From contig NZ_JACVPA010000001.1 in assembly GCF_018882155.1 (NCBI RefSeq), forward strand, positions 124,001 to 188,000: 64,000 bases of DNA. Reading direction: 5' to 3'. Source of the stretch: Polynucleobacter nymphae (lineage in GTDB: Bacteria > Pseudomonadota > Gammaproteobacteria > Burkholderiales > Burkholderiaceae). Position numbers and translations under genes: made by a program. The notes beneath the pieces are model-generated. The model was not told the DNA's origin, did no database searches, and saw only the letters and a list, made by a program, of their open reading frames with translations. Positions 32,806 to 43,915 of this stretch are shown one piece after another (the first letter of the stretch is position 1; each line of letters starts with the position of its first letter).

Positions 32806-33729
32806 CTATTGCATCAACTCTTGTAAGTGCTTCACGGCAGCCTTAGGATCTTTAGCGTGCGTGATTGCTCGAACCACTCCAACTGAACCAACACCGCTCC
32901 TGGAAACCGCACGGATACTGTCTTGATCGATGCCGCCAATCGCCACTAATGGATAGTGACTCATCAGTTTGGCGTATTGATAGAGGCGACCTAAGCCTTG
33001 CGGCGCAGTAGGCATCTTTTTTAAATTGGTTGGAAAGACAGCCCCCATTGCGATATAGCTAGGACAAAAACGATCCGCGTAAGCTAACTCCGCATAACCA
33101 TGCGTACTCAAACCTAAGCGCAGACCTGCCACTCGAATTTTATCTAAGTCGGCAGTAACCATATCTTCTTGACCAAGGTGAACGCCATAGGCGCCTTCAT
33201 CAATCGCTTGCTCCCAATAATCATTAACAAACAGCAATGTCTGACTATCTTTGGCGGCCTTCACGGATTCTTTAATTTGTTTTCTGATTTTGTATTTATC
33301 TTCAGATTTAAAACGCAACTGGACAGTGGGAAGCTGCGCATCGACCATCCGCTTTACCCAATCTGCATCTGGCATGACACCATATAAACCTAAACGCGTA
33401 GGACATTCAGGAAAAGCATTGGGATTCATATTGCGAGTCCAGGGAAGCAAATCAAAGTGCTCTGGTCTATTAGGCCACTTCAAAGCATTAAAGCCGCCAT
33501 CGCCTTGTGCCATGCGGGACCAAGCCTTCCCTAATACTTTGGCATCGGTCTCAATAAAGCCCATATTGATAGCCGCAAGAGCGCCAGCAAGCTCGTAATG
33601 ATCGACAGCAGATTCATTATCAATTCTGGGTGGTGGTTTGCTGACGGTATATTGCGGAATCGGTAGACACAGATCATCGCTGCCATGCACTGCCAGAATT
33701 TGATCAGCAAGGTCTCGAATTAAACTCAT
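32806..33729 (-). CDS. thiE: Thiamine-phosphate synthase with N-terminal extension
   Basis: ThiE joins HMP-PP and thiazole phosphate to give thiamine phosphate. The C-terminal ~195 residues are the TIM-barrel: VQLRFK, LFVNDYWEQAIDEGAYGVHLGQED, LGLSTHGYAE, YIAMGAVFPTN and VAIGGI. The N-terminal ~110 residues have no counterpart in ordinary ThiE and contain HYELAGALAAINMGFIETDAKVLGKAW, which I cannot assign. I start at the ATG at 33729, which overlaps the thiG stop as TAATG, and not at 33744. It is the last gene of the operon. Confidence 0.9.
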   Translation of the reverse strand: MSLIRDLADQILAVHGSDDLCLPIPQYTVSKPPPRIDNESAVDHYELAGALAAINMGFIETDAKVLGKAWSRMAQGDGGFNALKWPNRPEHFDLLPWTRNMNPNAFPECPTRLGLYGVMPDADWVKRMVDAQLPTVQLRFKSEDKYKIRKQIKESVKAAKDSQTLLFVNDYWEQAIDEGAYGVHLGQEDMVTADLDKIRVAGLRLGLSTHGYAELAYADRFCPSYIAMGAVFPTNLKKMPTAPQGLGRLYQYAKLMSHYPLVAIGGIDQDSIRAVSRSGVGSVGVVRAITHAKDPKAAVKHLQELMQ

Positions 33730-34547
33730 TAACTCTGATGCCAAAAAGGAGTACCCACCAATGGTGTACTCGCCTGAGCAGATTCTTGGGGTTTCATTGC
33801 ACCAGATAAATAGGCGGCACGACCCGCATCAACTGCCATGGCGAATGCCTTCGCCATCACCACAGGATCTTCTGCAAGCGCAACGGCGGTATTCAATAAC
33901 ACACCATCAAAACCCCATTCCATGACAGTGCAGGCGTGAGATGGTAGGCCTAGGCCAGCATCCACTAAGAGGGGAACTTTTAAGCGGTCACGCAGTAGTT
34001 GCATAGCATAGGGATTTAGAGGGCCCTTGCCTGTGCCAATAGGCGCAGCCCAAGGCATGACTGCTTGGCAACCAACATCGACTAAGCGTTGGCACAAAAT
34101 TAAGTCCTCAGTGCAATACGGCAGAACCTTAAAGCCGTCTTTAATTAAAGTCTGTGCTGTTTCAACGAGGCGCAAAGTATCTGGTTGCAAAGTGTAATCA
34201 TCGCCAATCAATTCGAGCTTAATCCAGTCGGTCTCAAAAACCTCACGCGCCATTTGCGCAGTCGTGATGACTTCTTGTGGACTATGACAGCCAGCAGTAT
34301 TTGGTAGCACTGGTACAGCCATCTTTTTTAAGAGATCCCAAAAGCCACTATGTGCTTCGGCAGTAGACGTTCCTTGGCGGCGCAAGCTCACCGTAATCAT
34401 TGCCGGATTGGAGGCTTGCACTGCGTTCTCCAGCACTTGTGGGGAGGGATAACGCGACGTTCCTAATAGCAAACGGCTAGCAAAGCTCTCACCGTAAAGA
34501 ACTAGGGCATCAGCGCTATTGAGATTATTGGGTAAGGGGGCTGTCAT
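33729..34547 (-). CDS. thiG: Thiazole synthase
   Basis: This 272-residue TIM-barrel enzyme makes thiazole phosphate from deoxyxylulose phosphate, dehydroglycine and ThiS thiocarboxylate. Signature segments are [22 protein letters not shown] (Schiff-base lysine near residue 113), [12 protein letters not shown] and [28 protein letters not shown]. It lies 6 bases after thiS and overlaps thiE by the TAATG junction, so it is translationally coupled within the riboswitch-controlled operon. Confidence 0.95.
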   Translation of the reverse strand: MTAPLPNNLNSADALVLYGESFASRLLLGTSRYPSPQVLENAVQASNPAMITVSLRRQGTSTAEAHSGFWDLLKKMAVPVLPNTAGCHSPQEVITTAQMAREVFETDWIKLELIGDDYTLQPDTLRLVETAQTLIKDGFKVLPYCTEDLILCQRLVDVGCQAVMPWAAPIGTGKGPLNPYAMQLLRDRLKVPLLVDAGLGLPSHACTVMEWGFDGVLLNTAVALAEDPVVMAKAFAMAVDAGRAAYLSGAMKPQESAQASTPLVGTPFWHQS

Positions 34548-34553
34548 CTTCTT

Positions 34554-34751
34554 CTAACCGCCGGTCACCGGAGCGATGACTTCTACTTGATCATTCTCAT
34601 TGAGCAGAAATTCATCATGCTGGGTTTTCGGTACAAAGCTCAAATTAACCGCTACAGCATAGGGCGGTCTTGCATCAATTAAAGAAAGTACATCTGAGAT
34701 CATGCTTTGCCTAGGCAACTCATACTCGACTTGATTCACAATTACGCGCAT
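34554..34751 (-). CDS. thiS: Sulfur-carrier protein ThiS
   Basis: This 65-residue ubiquitin-like carrier ends in the diglycine (VIAPVTGG) that is adenylated and thiocarboxylated. The internal VAVNLSFVPK is typical of ThiS. It overlaps the end of thiO by 10 bases and is followed by thiG. The adenylating partner (ThiF or MoeB type) is not in the window and must be supplied from elsewhere. Confidence 0.95.
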   Translation of the reverse strand: MRVIVNQVEYELPRQSMISDVLSLIDARPPYAVAVNLSFVPKTQHDEFLLNENDQVEVIAPVTGG

Positions 34752-35890
34752 AAGCTAGCCTCTTGATTGTTAGCTTCTTTGCTAATGTTCAGACCCAATT
34801 CCAAAGCCGTATTGCTATCACCAGAAGCGAGAAATTCCAAGGCGCAATCCAGTACCGCTGGAGCAATCATGAAGCCATGGCGATACAAGCCATTGATCAT
34901 CATCAGATCAGAAAGCCCTTTATCTTTACGTGTTTTGATTTCTGGAAGATTGTTTTTTAGAGTTGGGCGACATTGGGTTGCCATTTCTAAAATGCGGGCC
35001 TCAGCAAATCCACTATGCACGGTATATACAGCGCTGAGTAATTCCATAGCCGAGCGCACGCTCATTTCAGATAAGTCATCTGATTCAATTTCGGTTGCGC
35101 CCACTACATAGATGTCATTTTCCTTAGGCGCGATATAGATTGGGTAGCGCGGATGTATTAAGCGAGTTGGGTGCTTGAGCTTCACTTCAGGGGCATATAA
35201 GCGCACAACTTCACCACGTACACCGCGCAAAGTATTGCTCTCTTGAGAATCCCAAGCATCCTTGGCGCCTGTGCCGCGGCAGTCAATCACAGCCTGATAA
35301 GCATTATCTTTACGGACATCTTCCGGGTGGACTTCGGCATTCCAATGGCAATGAACCTTCAGAGCATCTAACTCCACTAGCAGGGCATCTAATAATTGCC
35401 GATTGTCGAGCTGTCCCTCATTGGGCAAAAACAATCCTTGGGTAAAGCGCTCAGCAAGGCCTGGCTCTAAATCACGAACTGCCTCAGCATGTAACTTCTG
35501 TGGCAATTGCAGCAACGCATTGTTACGGCAGTTACGCTCTAAGTGGGCAGTAAAACGCTGCGCATCGCTAGCATCTTGCCGATGCCACACAATCAACGTC
35601 CCATCTTGTTGAAAAAATACGGGCGCAGATAATTCACTGATGAGCTCTTTCCACCGTGCCAGACTATGAATGCCCATTCGCACAACTGAATCTTCTGTGA
35701 TGACAGACTCAGCGAGTGGTGCCAGCATCGCTGCTGCAATTCGCGCAGCAGAACCTTTCCCATCGGAATTGCCTTTATCAAATAGATCTACTTGCGTACC
35801 TCGCCGCGCAAGCGCTACCGCCAGCAGACGGCCCATCAGGCCGCCACCGACGATCGCGTACTTGCTATGCGAGAAGGAAGTGCTATTCAT
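34742..35890 (-). CDS. thiO: Glycine oxidase, thiamine pathway
   Basis: This 382-residue FAD enzyme of the DAO family oxidises glycine to iminoglycine for the thiazole ring. Visible are the dinucleotide motif IVGGGLMGRLLAVALARRG at residues 13-31, AARIAAAMLAPL, DCRGTGAKDAW, LRGVRGEVVRL and GLYRHGFMIAPAVL near the C-terminus. Its presence instead of ThiH indicates the aerobic, oxygen-dependent route. It lies 17 bases after thiC. Confidence 0.93.
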   Translation of the reverse strand: MNSTSFSHSKYAIVGGGLMGRLLAVALARRGTQVDLFDKGNSDGKGSAARIAAAMLAPLAESVITEDSVVRMGIHSLARWKELISELSAPVFFQQDGTLIVWHRQDASDAQRFTAHLERNCRNNALLQLPQKLHAEAVRDLEPGLAERFTQGLFLPNEGQLDNRQLLDALLVELDALKVHCHWNAEVHPEDVRKDNAYQAVIDCRGTGAKDAWDSQESNTLRGVRGEVVRLYAPEVKLKHPTRLIHPRYPIYIAPKENDIYVVGATEIESDDLSEMSVRSAMELLSAVYTVHSGFAEARILEMATQCRPTLKNNLPEIKTRKDKGLSDLMMINGLYRHGFMIAPAVLDCALEFLASGDSNTALELGLNISKEANNQEASLCA

Positions 35891-35907
35891 AGTAAAGGTG
35901 GAATGGT

Positions 35908-37989
<2,082 letters not shown>

Positions 37990-38064
37990 TTAGCAATGAT
38001 TTAACCACGAAATGGAGTTTGGGTTCATGACCCCAATCAAGACCCCCTTAAGGGCCTAAAAAAC

Positions 38065-38925
38065 CTATTTATTGCGGCGCAGAATGTAGTCTGCTGTAAC
38101 AAATGCGGCATCGCTCGTAAATTCGTCTGCCAAGATACGGGCAGCGGCTTCTGCCAAGGAAATCTCAATAAAACCGCTGACTTCACCGTCATGATTGGTA
38201 GGAACAAAGTTATCAGGTAGCTCTAAATCATAAATATAGAGTTGCTCATCATGAAAGCCGCGTCCAGGAATGGGGCGGCGCATATGGATACGGCCAACAG
38301 GCTCAACTTCATCGGCAATTTGTGGCGGCACTCCCGCCTCTTCCCAAAGTTCGCGTTTCGCACAAACCCAAGGGGTCTCATCAGCAGAAATACCACCAGC
38401 TGCCAGATTGTCTAGCTTACCTGGATCAGTGGACTTTGTTTCACTACGTCTACCCAACCAAAGCAAACCAGATTTGGTATAGCCATTAATGTGGGTTGCC
38501 ATACTCCGAAATCCAAAGGTCCGAAACGCGGCACGCTCTAAGCGGAAGTACTGGTGGCCGTTTTGATCAAGCCAAGCAAAATCTTCATTACGCCAACCAG
38601 GAACATAACCACCTGCACGCATTTTGTCTGCCAGTTGTGAAAGGCTAGCCGACAACTCTTTGGGGCGGGCAAATTGAATCGCTAAGCAATCATTCCTAAT
38701 AGAGACCAATGGAATAGATTCTTGTTTAAGAGAGTCTTGCAGGTAGGGGATGAATTCTGGATTTAAGTGCCCAATGACTTGTTCACCTTCTAGGCCTCTA
38801 AAAAGATAAATTGGCATAAAGTCAACCGGAGCAGACCGTGCCGTATTTTGAAGCATTTCTTCTAAGGCAGCGAGCGCGCTGGTTGATAGGCTAGTCATAG
38901 TTTGAAGTTTAAGGGAACTTGCCAT
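38065..38925 (-). CDS. NUDIX hydrolase with DUF4743 N-terminal domain
   Basis: This 286-residue protein has an N-terminal DUF4743-like domain (FMPIYLFRGLEGEQVIGHLNPEF … AFRTFGFRSMATHINGY) and a C-terminal NUDIX domain with the full box GGISADETPW…RELWEEAGV near residues 175-195. This two-domain form is the relative of the NUDIX part of yeast thiamine pyrophosphokinase-linked proteins, reported to remove damaged (oxo/oxy) thiamine diphosphates. Its place directly upstream of the thiC riboswitch on the same strand fits a thiamine-repair role. The start may be at 38925 or the internal ATG at 38898. Confidence 0.85.
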   Translation of the reverse strand: MASSLKLQTMTSLSTSALAALEEMLQNTARSAPVDFMPIYLFRGLEGEQVIGHLNPEFIPYLQDSLKQESIPLVSIRNDCLAIQFARPKELSASLSQLADKMRAGGYVPGWRNEDFAWLDQNGHQYFRLERAAFRTFGFRSMATHINGYTKSGLLWLGRRSETKSTDPGKLDNLAAGGISADETPWVCAKRELWEEAGVPPQIADEVEPVGRIHMRRPIPGRGFHDEQLYIYDLELPDNFVPTNHDGEVSGFIEISLAEAAARILADEFTSDAAFVTADYILRRNK

Positions 38926-39133
38926 TTTTGGGGTTTTTGGACGATCCGGCAGTGATTCTTAACATAAAACTTCCCAGAACAGGCGAACATATTTTCATAT
39001 GTAAATGCAACAATACACCCAGTAGTATCTGCCAATAATTTAAGCAAGTCAGATCACTCTATACAAATCTATGACTTAGGAAAACTTTTGCTGATTTATC
39101 CACATTGCCTGTGGATAAGTTTTGATTATTTAG

Positions 39134-39208
39134 TGGTCCCGCCGACAGGAATCGAACCTGTATCCCACGCTTAGGAGGCATGTGCACTATCCATTGTGCT
39201 ACGGCGAG
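39134..39208 (-). tRNA. tRNA-Arg (anticodon CCU)
   Basis: The minus strand gives a complete cloverleaf: acceptor CTCGCCG with CGGCGGG (one G-U), D-arm TAGCACAATGGATAGTGC, anticodon loop CCTCCTAA-type with anticodon CCT, T-arm ACAGG-TTCGATT-CCTGT, discriminator A and encoded CCA; 75 bases. It lies 51 bases downstream of the small membrane ORF. The rest of the gap (to 38926) shows no other gene. Confidence 0.96.
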
Positions 39209-39259
39209 TTTGAATCCAATATCAATCTGTGTTATGGAAAGTACTCAGTTTAAAACCCA

Positions 39260-39400
39260 TCACCAGCCACACAAAGCCCAAACTTGAGTAGTAATAGCAA
39301 CCATCATGTCAGGCGCAAAGTAGGCAGAAAAAATGAGCAGTAAGACGAAAAGGGTGAAACTATAAAACACCCATTGCCATAAAGAAAGTTTGTTGCTCAT
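39260..39400 (-). CDS. Small single-TM protein coupled to the MFS gene
   Basis: The ATG at 39400-39398 overlaps the TGA of the MFS transporter (ATGA), and 46 codons follow to a TGA at 39260-39262. The peptide begins MSNKLSLWQWVFYSFTLFVLL and is one hydrophobic helix (about residues 8-30) followed by a short amphipathic tail ending in CGW. The overlap, composition and clean membrane helix make it a plausible real gene missed because of length. The function is unknown; it may be a small partner of the transporter. Confidence 0.6.
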   Translation of the reverse strand: MSNKLSLWQWVFYSFTLFVLLLIFSAYFAPDMMVAITTQVWALCGW

Positions 39401-40623
39401 GCGTTGACTGTTCTACTGATTGCACGCTCTTTAACTGGTAGATTTACTAGGAAGGCAAAGACACCCAGTGCAATAGCAATTTCCCATACGATTAAATAAG
39501 AGCCAGTACGATCAAATAAGTACCCACCCAAGAATGCGCCACCGAAGCTACCCAGTTGATGAGAAAAGAATACTAGACCGGAGAGCATGCTGAGGTATTT
39601 GACCCCAAAGATCTGCGCAACGATCGCATTTGTCAGTGGCACGGTAGATAGCCATAAGAGACCCATAATCGCGGCGAAGATGTAAGTAGTAGTTGGGCTT
39701 AAGGGTAGGAGCAAGAAACCAATAATCGCGACAGATCGTGTCAAGTAAATACCAGAGAGTAAGTAGCGCTTCGGAAAGCGTTGACCCAAGATGCCAGCAC
39801 CGAATGTACCAAATACATTGAATAAACCAATCAGGGCTAAAGCAGTTGTAGCTACTGCAGGAGATGCAACCGATGGATAGGTTGAAGAGAGATCTTTTAG
39901 ATACGGTGCAAGATGCACTGCAATAAAGACTACTTGGAAGCCGCAGACAAAATAGCCCAGAGTAAGCAAACGAAAACTAGGATTGCTCATGGCTTCTTTT
40001 AAGGCCTGCTTAATCGTTTGATCGCCCAGATTATTGTTCTGAACAAAATTTTTCTCCCGCAACATATAGGCAGTTGGAATCATGAGACTGGCCATCAGCG
40101 CTAGCAATAAGAGCGCGTCTTGAGCGCCAAAGGCACTTAACAAACCTTGCTCAGCAGGAATCATGAGGAACTGACCAAAGGATCCTGCAGCTGCAGCAAT
40201 ACCCATTGCCCAAACCCGTTTGTCCGCTGGAACATTTCGACCTAAGATTCCATAGACCACGCTATAGGTAGTTGCCGTTTGCGCTAGACCAATCAGTAAG
40301 CCACCGGCAATTGTGAAATTAAGGATATCGGTAGAAACTGCCATCCCAGCCAAACCTAAGGCATACAGAAGGCCGCCGGCCACCATGATCTTAAATGCCC
40401 CATAACGATCGGCCAGAGCGCCTGTAATCGGCTGGAACACGCCCCAAGTGAGATTCTGCAGGGCAATGGTTAAGGCAAAGGTTTCGCGACCCCACTCATT
40501 GGCAGAAGTGATGGGAAGGTTAAATAAGCCAAAGCCATGACGAATACCCATGGACATAGTGACCATGAAGCCGCCAAAAATGAGGACTTGTTTCATAGTC
40601 AAAGATGGTTTGATAGCGATCAT
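39397..40623 (-). CDS. MFS transporter (oxalate/formate antiporter-like)
   Basis: This 408-residue inner-membrane protein has about 12 hydrophobic segments. The loop 2-3 motif GALADRYGAFKIM is clear near residues 63-75. The segment order and GFGLFNLPI start resemble the monocarboxylate/oxalate-formate branch of the superfamily. It begins 3 bases after the CoA-transferase gene stops, so they form one transcript with the small ORF behind. Together they suggest import of an organic acid that is then activated by CoA transfer. Confidence 0.88.
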   Translation of the reverse strand: MIAIKPSLTMKQVLIFGGFMVTMSMGIRHGFGLFNLPITSANEWGRETFALTIALQNLTWGVFQPITGALADRYGAFKIMVAGGLLYALGLAGMAVSTDILNFTIAGGLLIGLAQTATTYSVVYGILGRNVPADKRVWAMGIAAAAGSFGQFLMIPAEQGLLSAFGAQDALLLLALMASLMIPTAYMLREKNFVQNNNLGDQTIKQALKEAMSNPSFRLLTLGYFVCGFQVVFIAVHLAPYLKDLSSTYPSVASPAVATTALALIGLFNVFGTFGAGILGQRFPKRYLLSGIYLTRSVAIIGFLLLPLSPTTTYIFAAIMGLLWLSTVPLTNAIVAQIFGVKYLSMLSGLVFFSHQLGSFGGAFLGGYLFDRTGSYLIVWEIAIALGVFAFLVNLPVKERAISRTVNA

Positions 40624-40626
40624 GGC

Positions 40627-41847
40627 TTAAATGATTCCTTTTTCGCGCAACTCATGGATCGCCTGGTCGTTCAGCTTGAGGCGGTCATGCAAGATTTCTT
40701 CGGTATGTTGGCCAAGTGTTGGTGGCGCCATCCGAACTTCAGTAGGCGTTTTAGAAAGCTTCATTGGGCTAGCAACCAATTTCATATTGCCAACAGTAGG
40801 ATGCGGCACATTCAATAGAACATTTCTAGCAATAACCTGTTCGTTCTCAAAAACTTCTTTCAGATTATTAATCGGACCACAAGGAACCTTTGCTTTTTCT
40901 AATAAGGCAATCCATTCACCCTTCGGTTTCTTACGTGTCATTTGTTCTAGCAGTGGAACTAATTGCTTACGATGTTGAACGCGTAATGGATTGCTTAAAT
41001 AGAGTGGGTTATCAGCCAAGTGCGCTTCTCCACCGACGGTGACAAAGTGTCTGAACTGACCATCATTACCAGCCGCGACAATCATCCAGCCGTCAGAAGT
41101 GGGAAAAGTTTGATAAGGAACAATAATCTGGGAGGCATTGCCCCAGCGCTTAGGAACTTCACCAGAAGTGAGATAGGCACTCGACATGTTGGCCATCACG
41201 GCAATCTGCGTATCAAGCAAGGACATATCAATATATTGACCTTCACCGGTGCGATCACGATGAATGATGGCTGCCAGAATTGCAGAAGAGGCATACATGC
41301 CTGTAAAAATATCGGCAATCGCAACCCCAGATTTTTGAGGGCTGGCACCTTCAAAATCTTCAGCTTCACCGGTCACACTCATAAAGCCACCCATGCCTTG
41401 AATGATGAAATCGTAACCAGGGCGTTGTGCATAAGGACCAGTTTGACCAAAGCCAGTAACGGAGCAATACACTAAATCGGGCTTCGCCTTTTTGAGGCTT
41501 TCATAATCAAGACCATATTTAGCTAGATCACCCACCTTGTAGTTTTCAATCACCACATCTGACTCTGTTGCAAGCTTGCGAATGATCTCCTGACCCTCAG
41601 GCTTAGCAATATCGATGGTGATGGAGCGTTTATTGCGGTTGATGCAAATGAAGTAGGCAGACTCTTCAGTTTCTTTGCCATTGGCATCTTTGGCAAAAGG
41701 AGGGCCCCAATGGCGGGTATCATCACCTGCGCCTGGCCGTTCGACTTTAATGACGTCGGCACCGAGATCTGCCAGATTTTGGGCACACCAAGGGCCAGCC
41801 AGAACCCGACTAAGGTCTAAAACACGAATATGACTTAAGGCTCCCAT
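40627..41847 (-). CDS. CaiB/BaiF (class III) CoA-transferase
   Basis: This 406-residue family III CoA-transferase moves CoA between carboxylic acids. The fold signatures are visible: VLDLSRVLAGPWCAQNLADLGADVIKVE at the start, NRNKRSITIDIA, FGQTGPYAQRPGYDFIIQGMGG and the catalytic Asp in VAIADIFTGMYAS near residue 175. Members include formyl-CoA, carnitine and succinyl-CoA:mesaconate-type transferases; the acid used here is unknown but is probably the cargo of the MFS gene in the same operon. Confidence 0.92.
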   Translation of the reverse strand: MGALSHIRVLDLSRVLAGPWCAQNLADLGADVIKVERPGAGDDTRHWGPPFAKDANGKETEESAYFICINRNKRSITIDIAKPEGQEIIRKLATESDVVIENYKVGDLAKYGLDYESLKKAKPDLVYCSVTGFGQTGPYAQRPGYDFIIQGMGGFMSVTGEAEDFEGASPQKSGVAIADIFTGMYASSAILAAIIHRDRTGEGQYIDMSLLDTQIAVMANMSSAYLTSGEVPKRWGNASQIIVPYQTFPTSDGWMIVAAGNDGQFRHFVTVGGEAHLADNPLYLSNPLRVQHRKQLVPLLEQMTRKKPKGEWIALLEKAKVPCGPINNLKEVFENEQVIARNVLLNVPHPTVGNMKLVASPMKLSKTPTEVRMAPPTLGQHTEEILHDRLKLNDQAIHELREKGII

Positions 41848-41926
41848 GCCCTGATTTTGGCATGGATGGCAGGGGAATTCTTGAAAAGTTCCGCTTTGAG
41901 CTCAGACATGACTACAATTTGCGCGC

Positions 41927-43915
41927 ATGGCTACCCGTAAAACATCCGAATACAGCGAATCGTCGATTCAGGTCCTAAAGGGGCTAGAACCCGTCCGCCA
42001 GCGCCCGGGGATGTACACCCGAACTGACAATCCCTTGCATGTGATTCAAGAGGTCTTAGATAACGCCTCGGACGAAGCATTAGGCGGCTTTGGCAAGCAC
42101 ATTATTGTGACCATGCATACCGATGGCAGTGTGAGCGTGGAAGATGACGGTCGAGGAATTCCAGTGGGAATGCACCCAACTGAAAAACTACCTGTAGTCG
42201 AAATCGTATTTACCCAGTTGCATGCTGGCGGTAAATTTGAAAAAGGGTCTGGAGGTGCTTATGCATTCTCGGGAGGCTTGCATGGTGTTGGAGTTTCTGT
42301 CACCAACGCACTTTCCAAAAGATTAGAAGTAACGGTATGGCGTGATGGTCAGATTTCTACTTTGACCTTTGCAGACGGCAGAGTCATCGAGAAGCTCAAA
42401 ACAAAGCCATCATCTAAGCAAGATAAATCACATGGCACGCGTGTTCGTGCTTGGCCTGACGGTAAGTATTTTGATAGCTCAACCATTCCGATGGCTGACT
42501 TGATTCGCCTGTTACGCTCTAAGGCAGTGCTCTTGCCTGGCGTGAAAGTGACCCTCATTCAAGAAAAATCGGGCGACAGCCAAACTTGGCAATATGCACA
42601 AGGCTTACGCGGCTACTTAAATGAAGCGATTGCCCAAGCTGGGCATGGCCCAGAAGTGATTCCACCATTTGAAGCAGAGCAATACGCTACTGGTACGGGT
42701 GAAGATGATTCTTTTGCTGAAGGCGAGGGTGCTGCCTGGGTTGTGAGCTGGACTGAAGATGGCCCGCCTGTGCGTGAGAGCTATGTGAACCTGATTCCAA
42801 CACCTGCTGGTGGCACGCACGAGAGCGGTTTGCGTGAAGGCCTTTTCAACGCCGTCAAAGGCTTCATTGAAATGCATGCCTTGCAACCCAAAGGTGTCAA
42901 GCTCATGCCCGAGGACGTATTTGCACGCGCTTCTTTTATTTTATCTGCCAAAGTATTGGATCCACAATTTCAAGGTCAAATTAAAGAGCGCTTAAATTCT
43001 CGTGATGCAGTCAGATTAGTATCAGGCTATGCAAAGTCTGCATTAGAACTTTGGCTCAACCAGCACGTCGATTACGGTCGCAAACTGGCTGATTTGGTGA
43101 TTAAGCAAGCTCAAGCAAGAACTAGGGCCGGTCAAAAGGTTGAGAAGAAAAAATCTTCTGGTGTTGCTGTACTACCCGGAAAACTCACTGACTGCGAGAG
43201 TCAAGACATCTCCATGAATGAAATCTTTCTAGTTGAGGGTGATTCAGCAGGTGGCTCAGCAAAAATGGGGCGCAATAAAGAATATCAAGCCATCCTGCCT
43301 CTGCGCGGCAAGGTTCTCAATACTTGGGAAGCAGAGCGAGATCGTTTATTTGCGAATAATGAAGTCCACGATATTGCGGTAGCCATTGGGGTAGATCCGC
43401 ATGGCCTGAATGACGAACCTGATTTATCCAACTTACGTTACGGTAAGGTTTGCATTTTGTCTGATGCGGACGTTGATGGAGCGCATATTCAGGTACTCCT
43501 GTTAACCCTGTTCTACAAGCATTTCCCGAAGCTGATTGATTTGGGGCATGTGTATATTTCTAGACCACCGCTCTTTAGGGTTGATGCTCCGGCGCGCGGT
43601 AAAAAACCGGCACAAAAAATTTATGCGCTCGATGCCAGTGAACTACAAGCGATTGAAGATAAATTACGTAAAGATGGTGTTAAAGAATCTGCTTGGCAAA
43701 TCTCGCGCTTTAAAGGCTTAGGAGAGATGAGTGCGGAGCAATTATGGGATACCACTCTCAACCCAGATACACGACGCTTATTGCCAGTGACCTTAGGCTC
43801 TTGGACCGAAGATGAAACCTTTAAAACCATGGATATGTTGATGGGTAAGTCCGAATCTGGTGCAAGACGTGATTGGTTAGAAGAGCGCGGCAATGAAGTC
43901 GAGGCAGATATCTAA
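41927..43915 (+). CDS. parE: DNA topoisomerase IV subunit B
   Basis: This 662-residue ATPase subunit decatenates daughter chromosomes with ParC. GHKL ATPase features are [13 protein letters not shown] and [14 protein letters not shown]; the TOPRIM domain shows [10 protein letters not shown] and DADVDGAHI. The length is close to that of ParE and not of the longer GyrB. It ends in TAATG, sharing one base with parC, so the two are coupled. It is divergent from the CoA-transferase gene across 79 bases, where the promoters should lie. Confidence 0.95.
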   Translation: MATRKTSEYSESSIQVLKGLEPVRQRPGMYTRTDNPLHVIQEVLDNASDEALGGFGKHIIVTMHTDGSVSVEDDGRGIPVGMHPTEKLPVVEIVFTQLHAGGKFEKGSGGAYAFSGGLHGVGVSVTNALSKRLEVTVWRDGQISTLTFADGRVIEKLKTKPSSKQDKSHGTRVRAWPDGKYFDSSTIPMADLIRLLRSKAVLLPGVKVTLIQEKSGDSQTWQYAQGLRGYLNEAIAQAGHGPEVIPPFEAEQYATGTGEDDSFAEGEGAAWVVSWTEDGPPVRESYVNLIPTPAGGTHESGLREGLFNAVKGFIEMHALQPKGVKLMPEDVFARASFILSAKVLDPQFQGQIKERLNSRDAVRLVSGYAKSALELWLNQHVDYGRKLADLVIKQAQARTRAGQKVEKKKSSGVAVLPGKLTDCESQDISMNEIFLVEGDSAGGSAKMGRNKEYQAILPLRGKVLNTWEAERDRLFANNEVHDIAVAIGVDPHGLNDEPDLSNLRYGKVCILSDADVDGAHIQVLLLTLFYKHFPKLIDLGHVYISRPPLFRVDAPARGKKPAQKIYALDASELQAIEDKLRKDGVKESAWQISRFKGLGEMSAEQLWDTTLNPDTRRLLPVTLGSWTEDETFKTMDMLMGKSESGARRDWLEERGNEVEADI

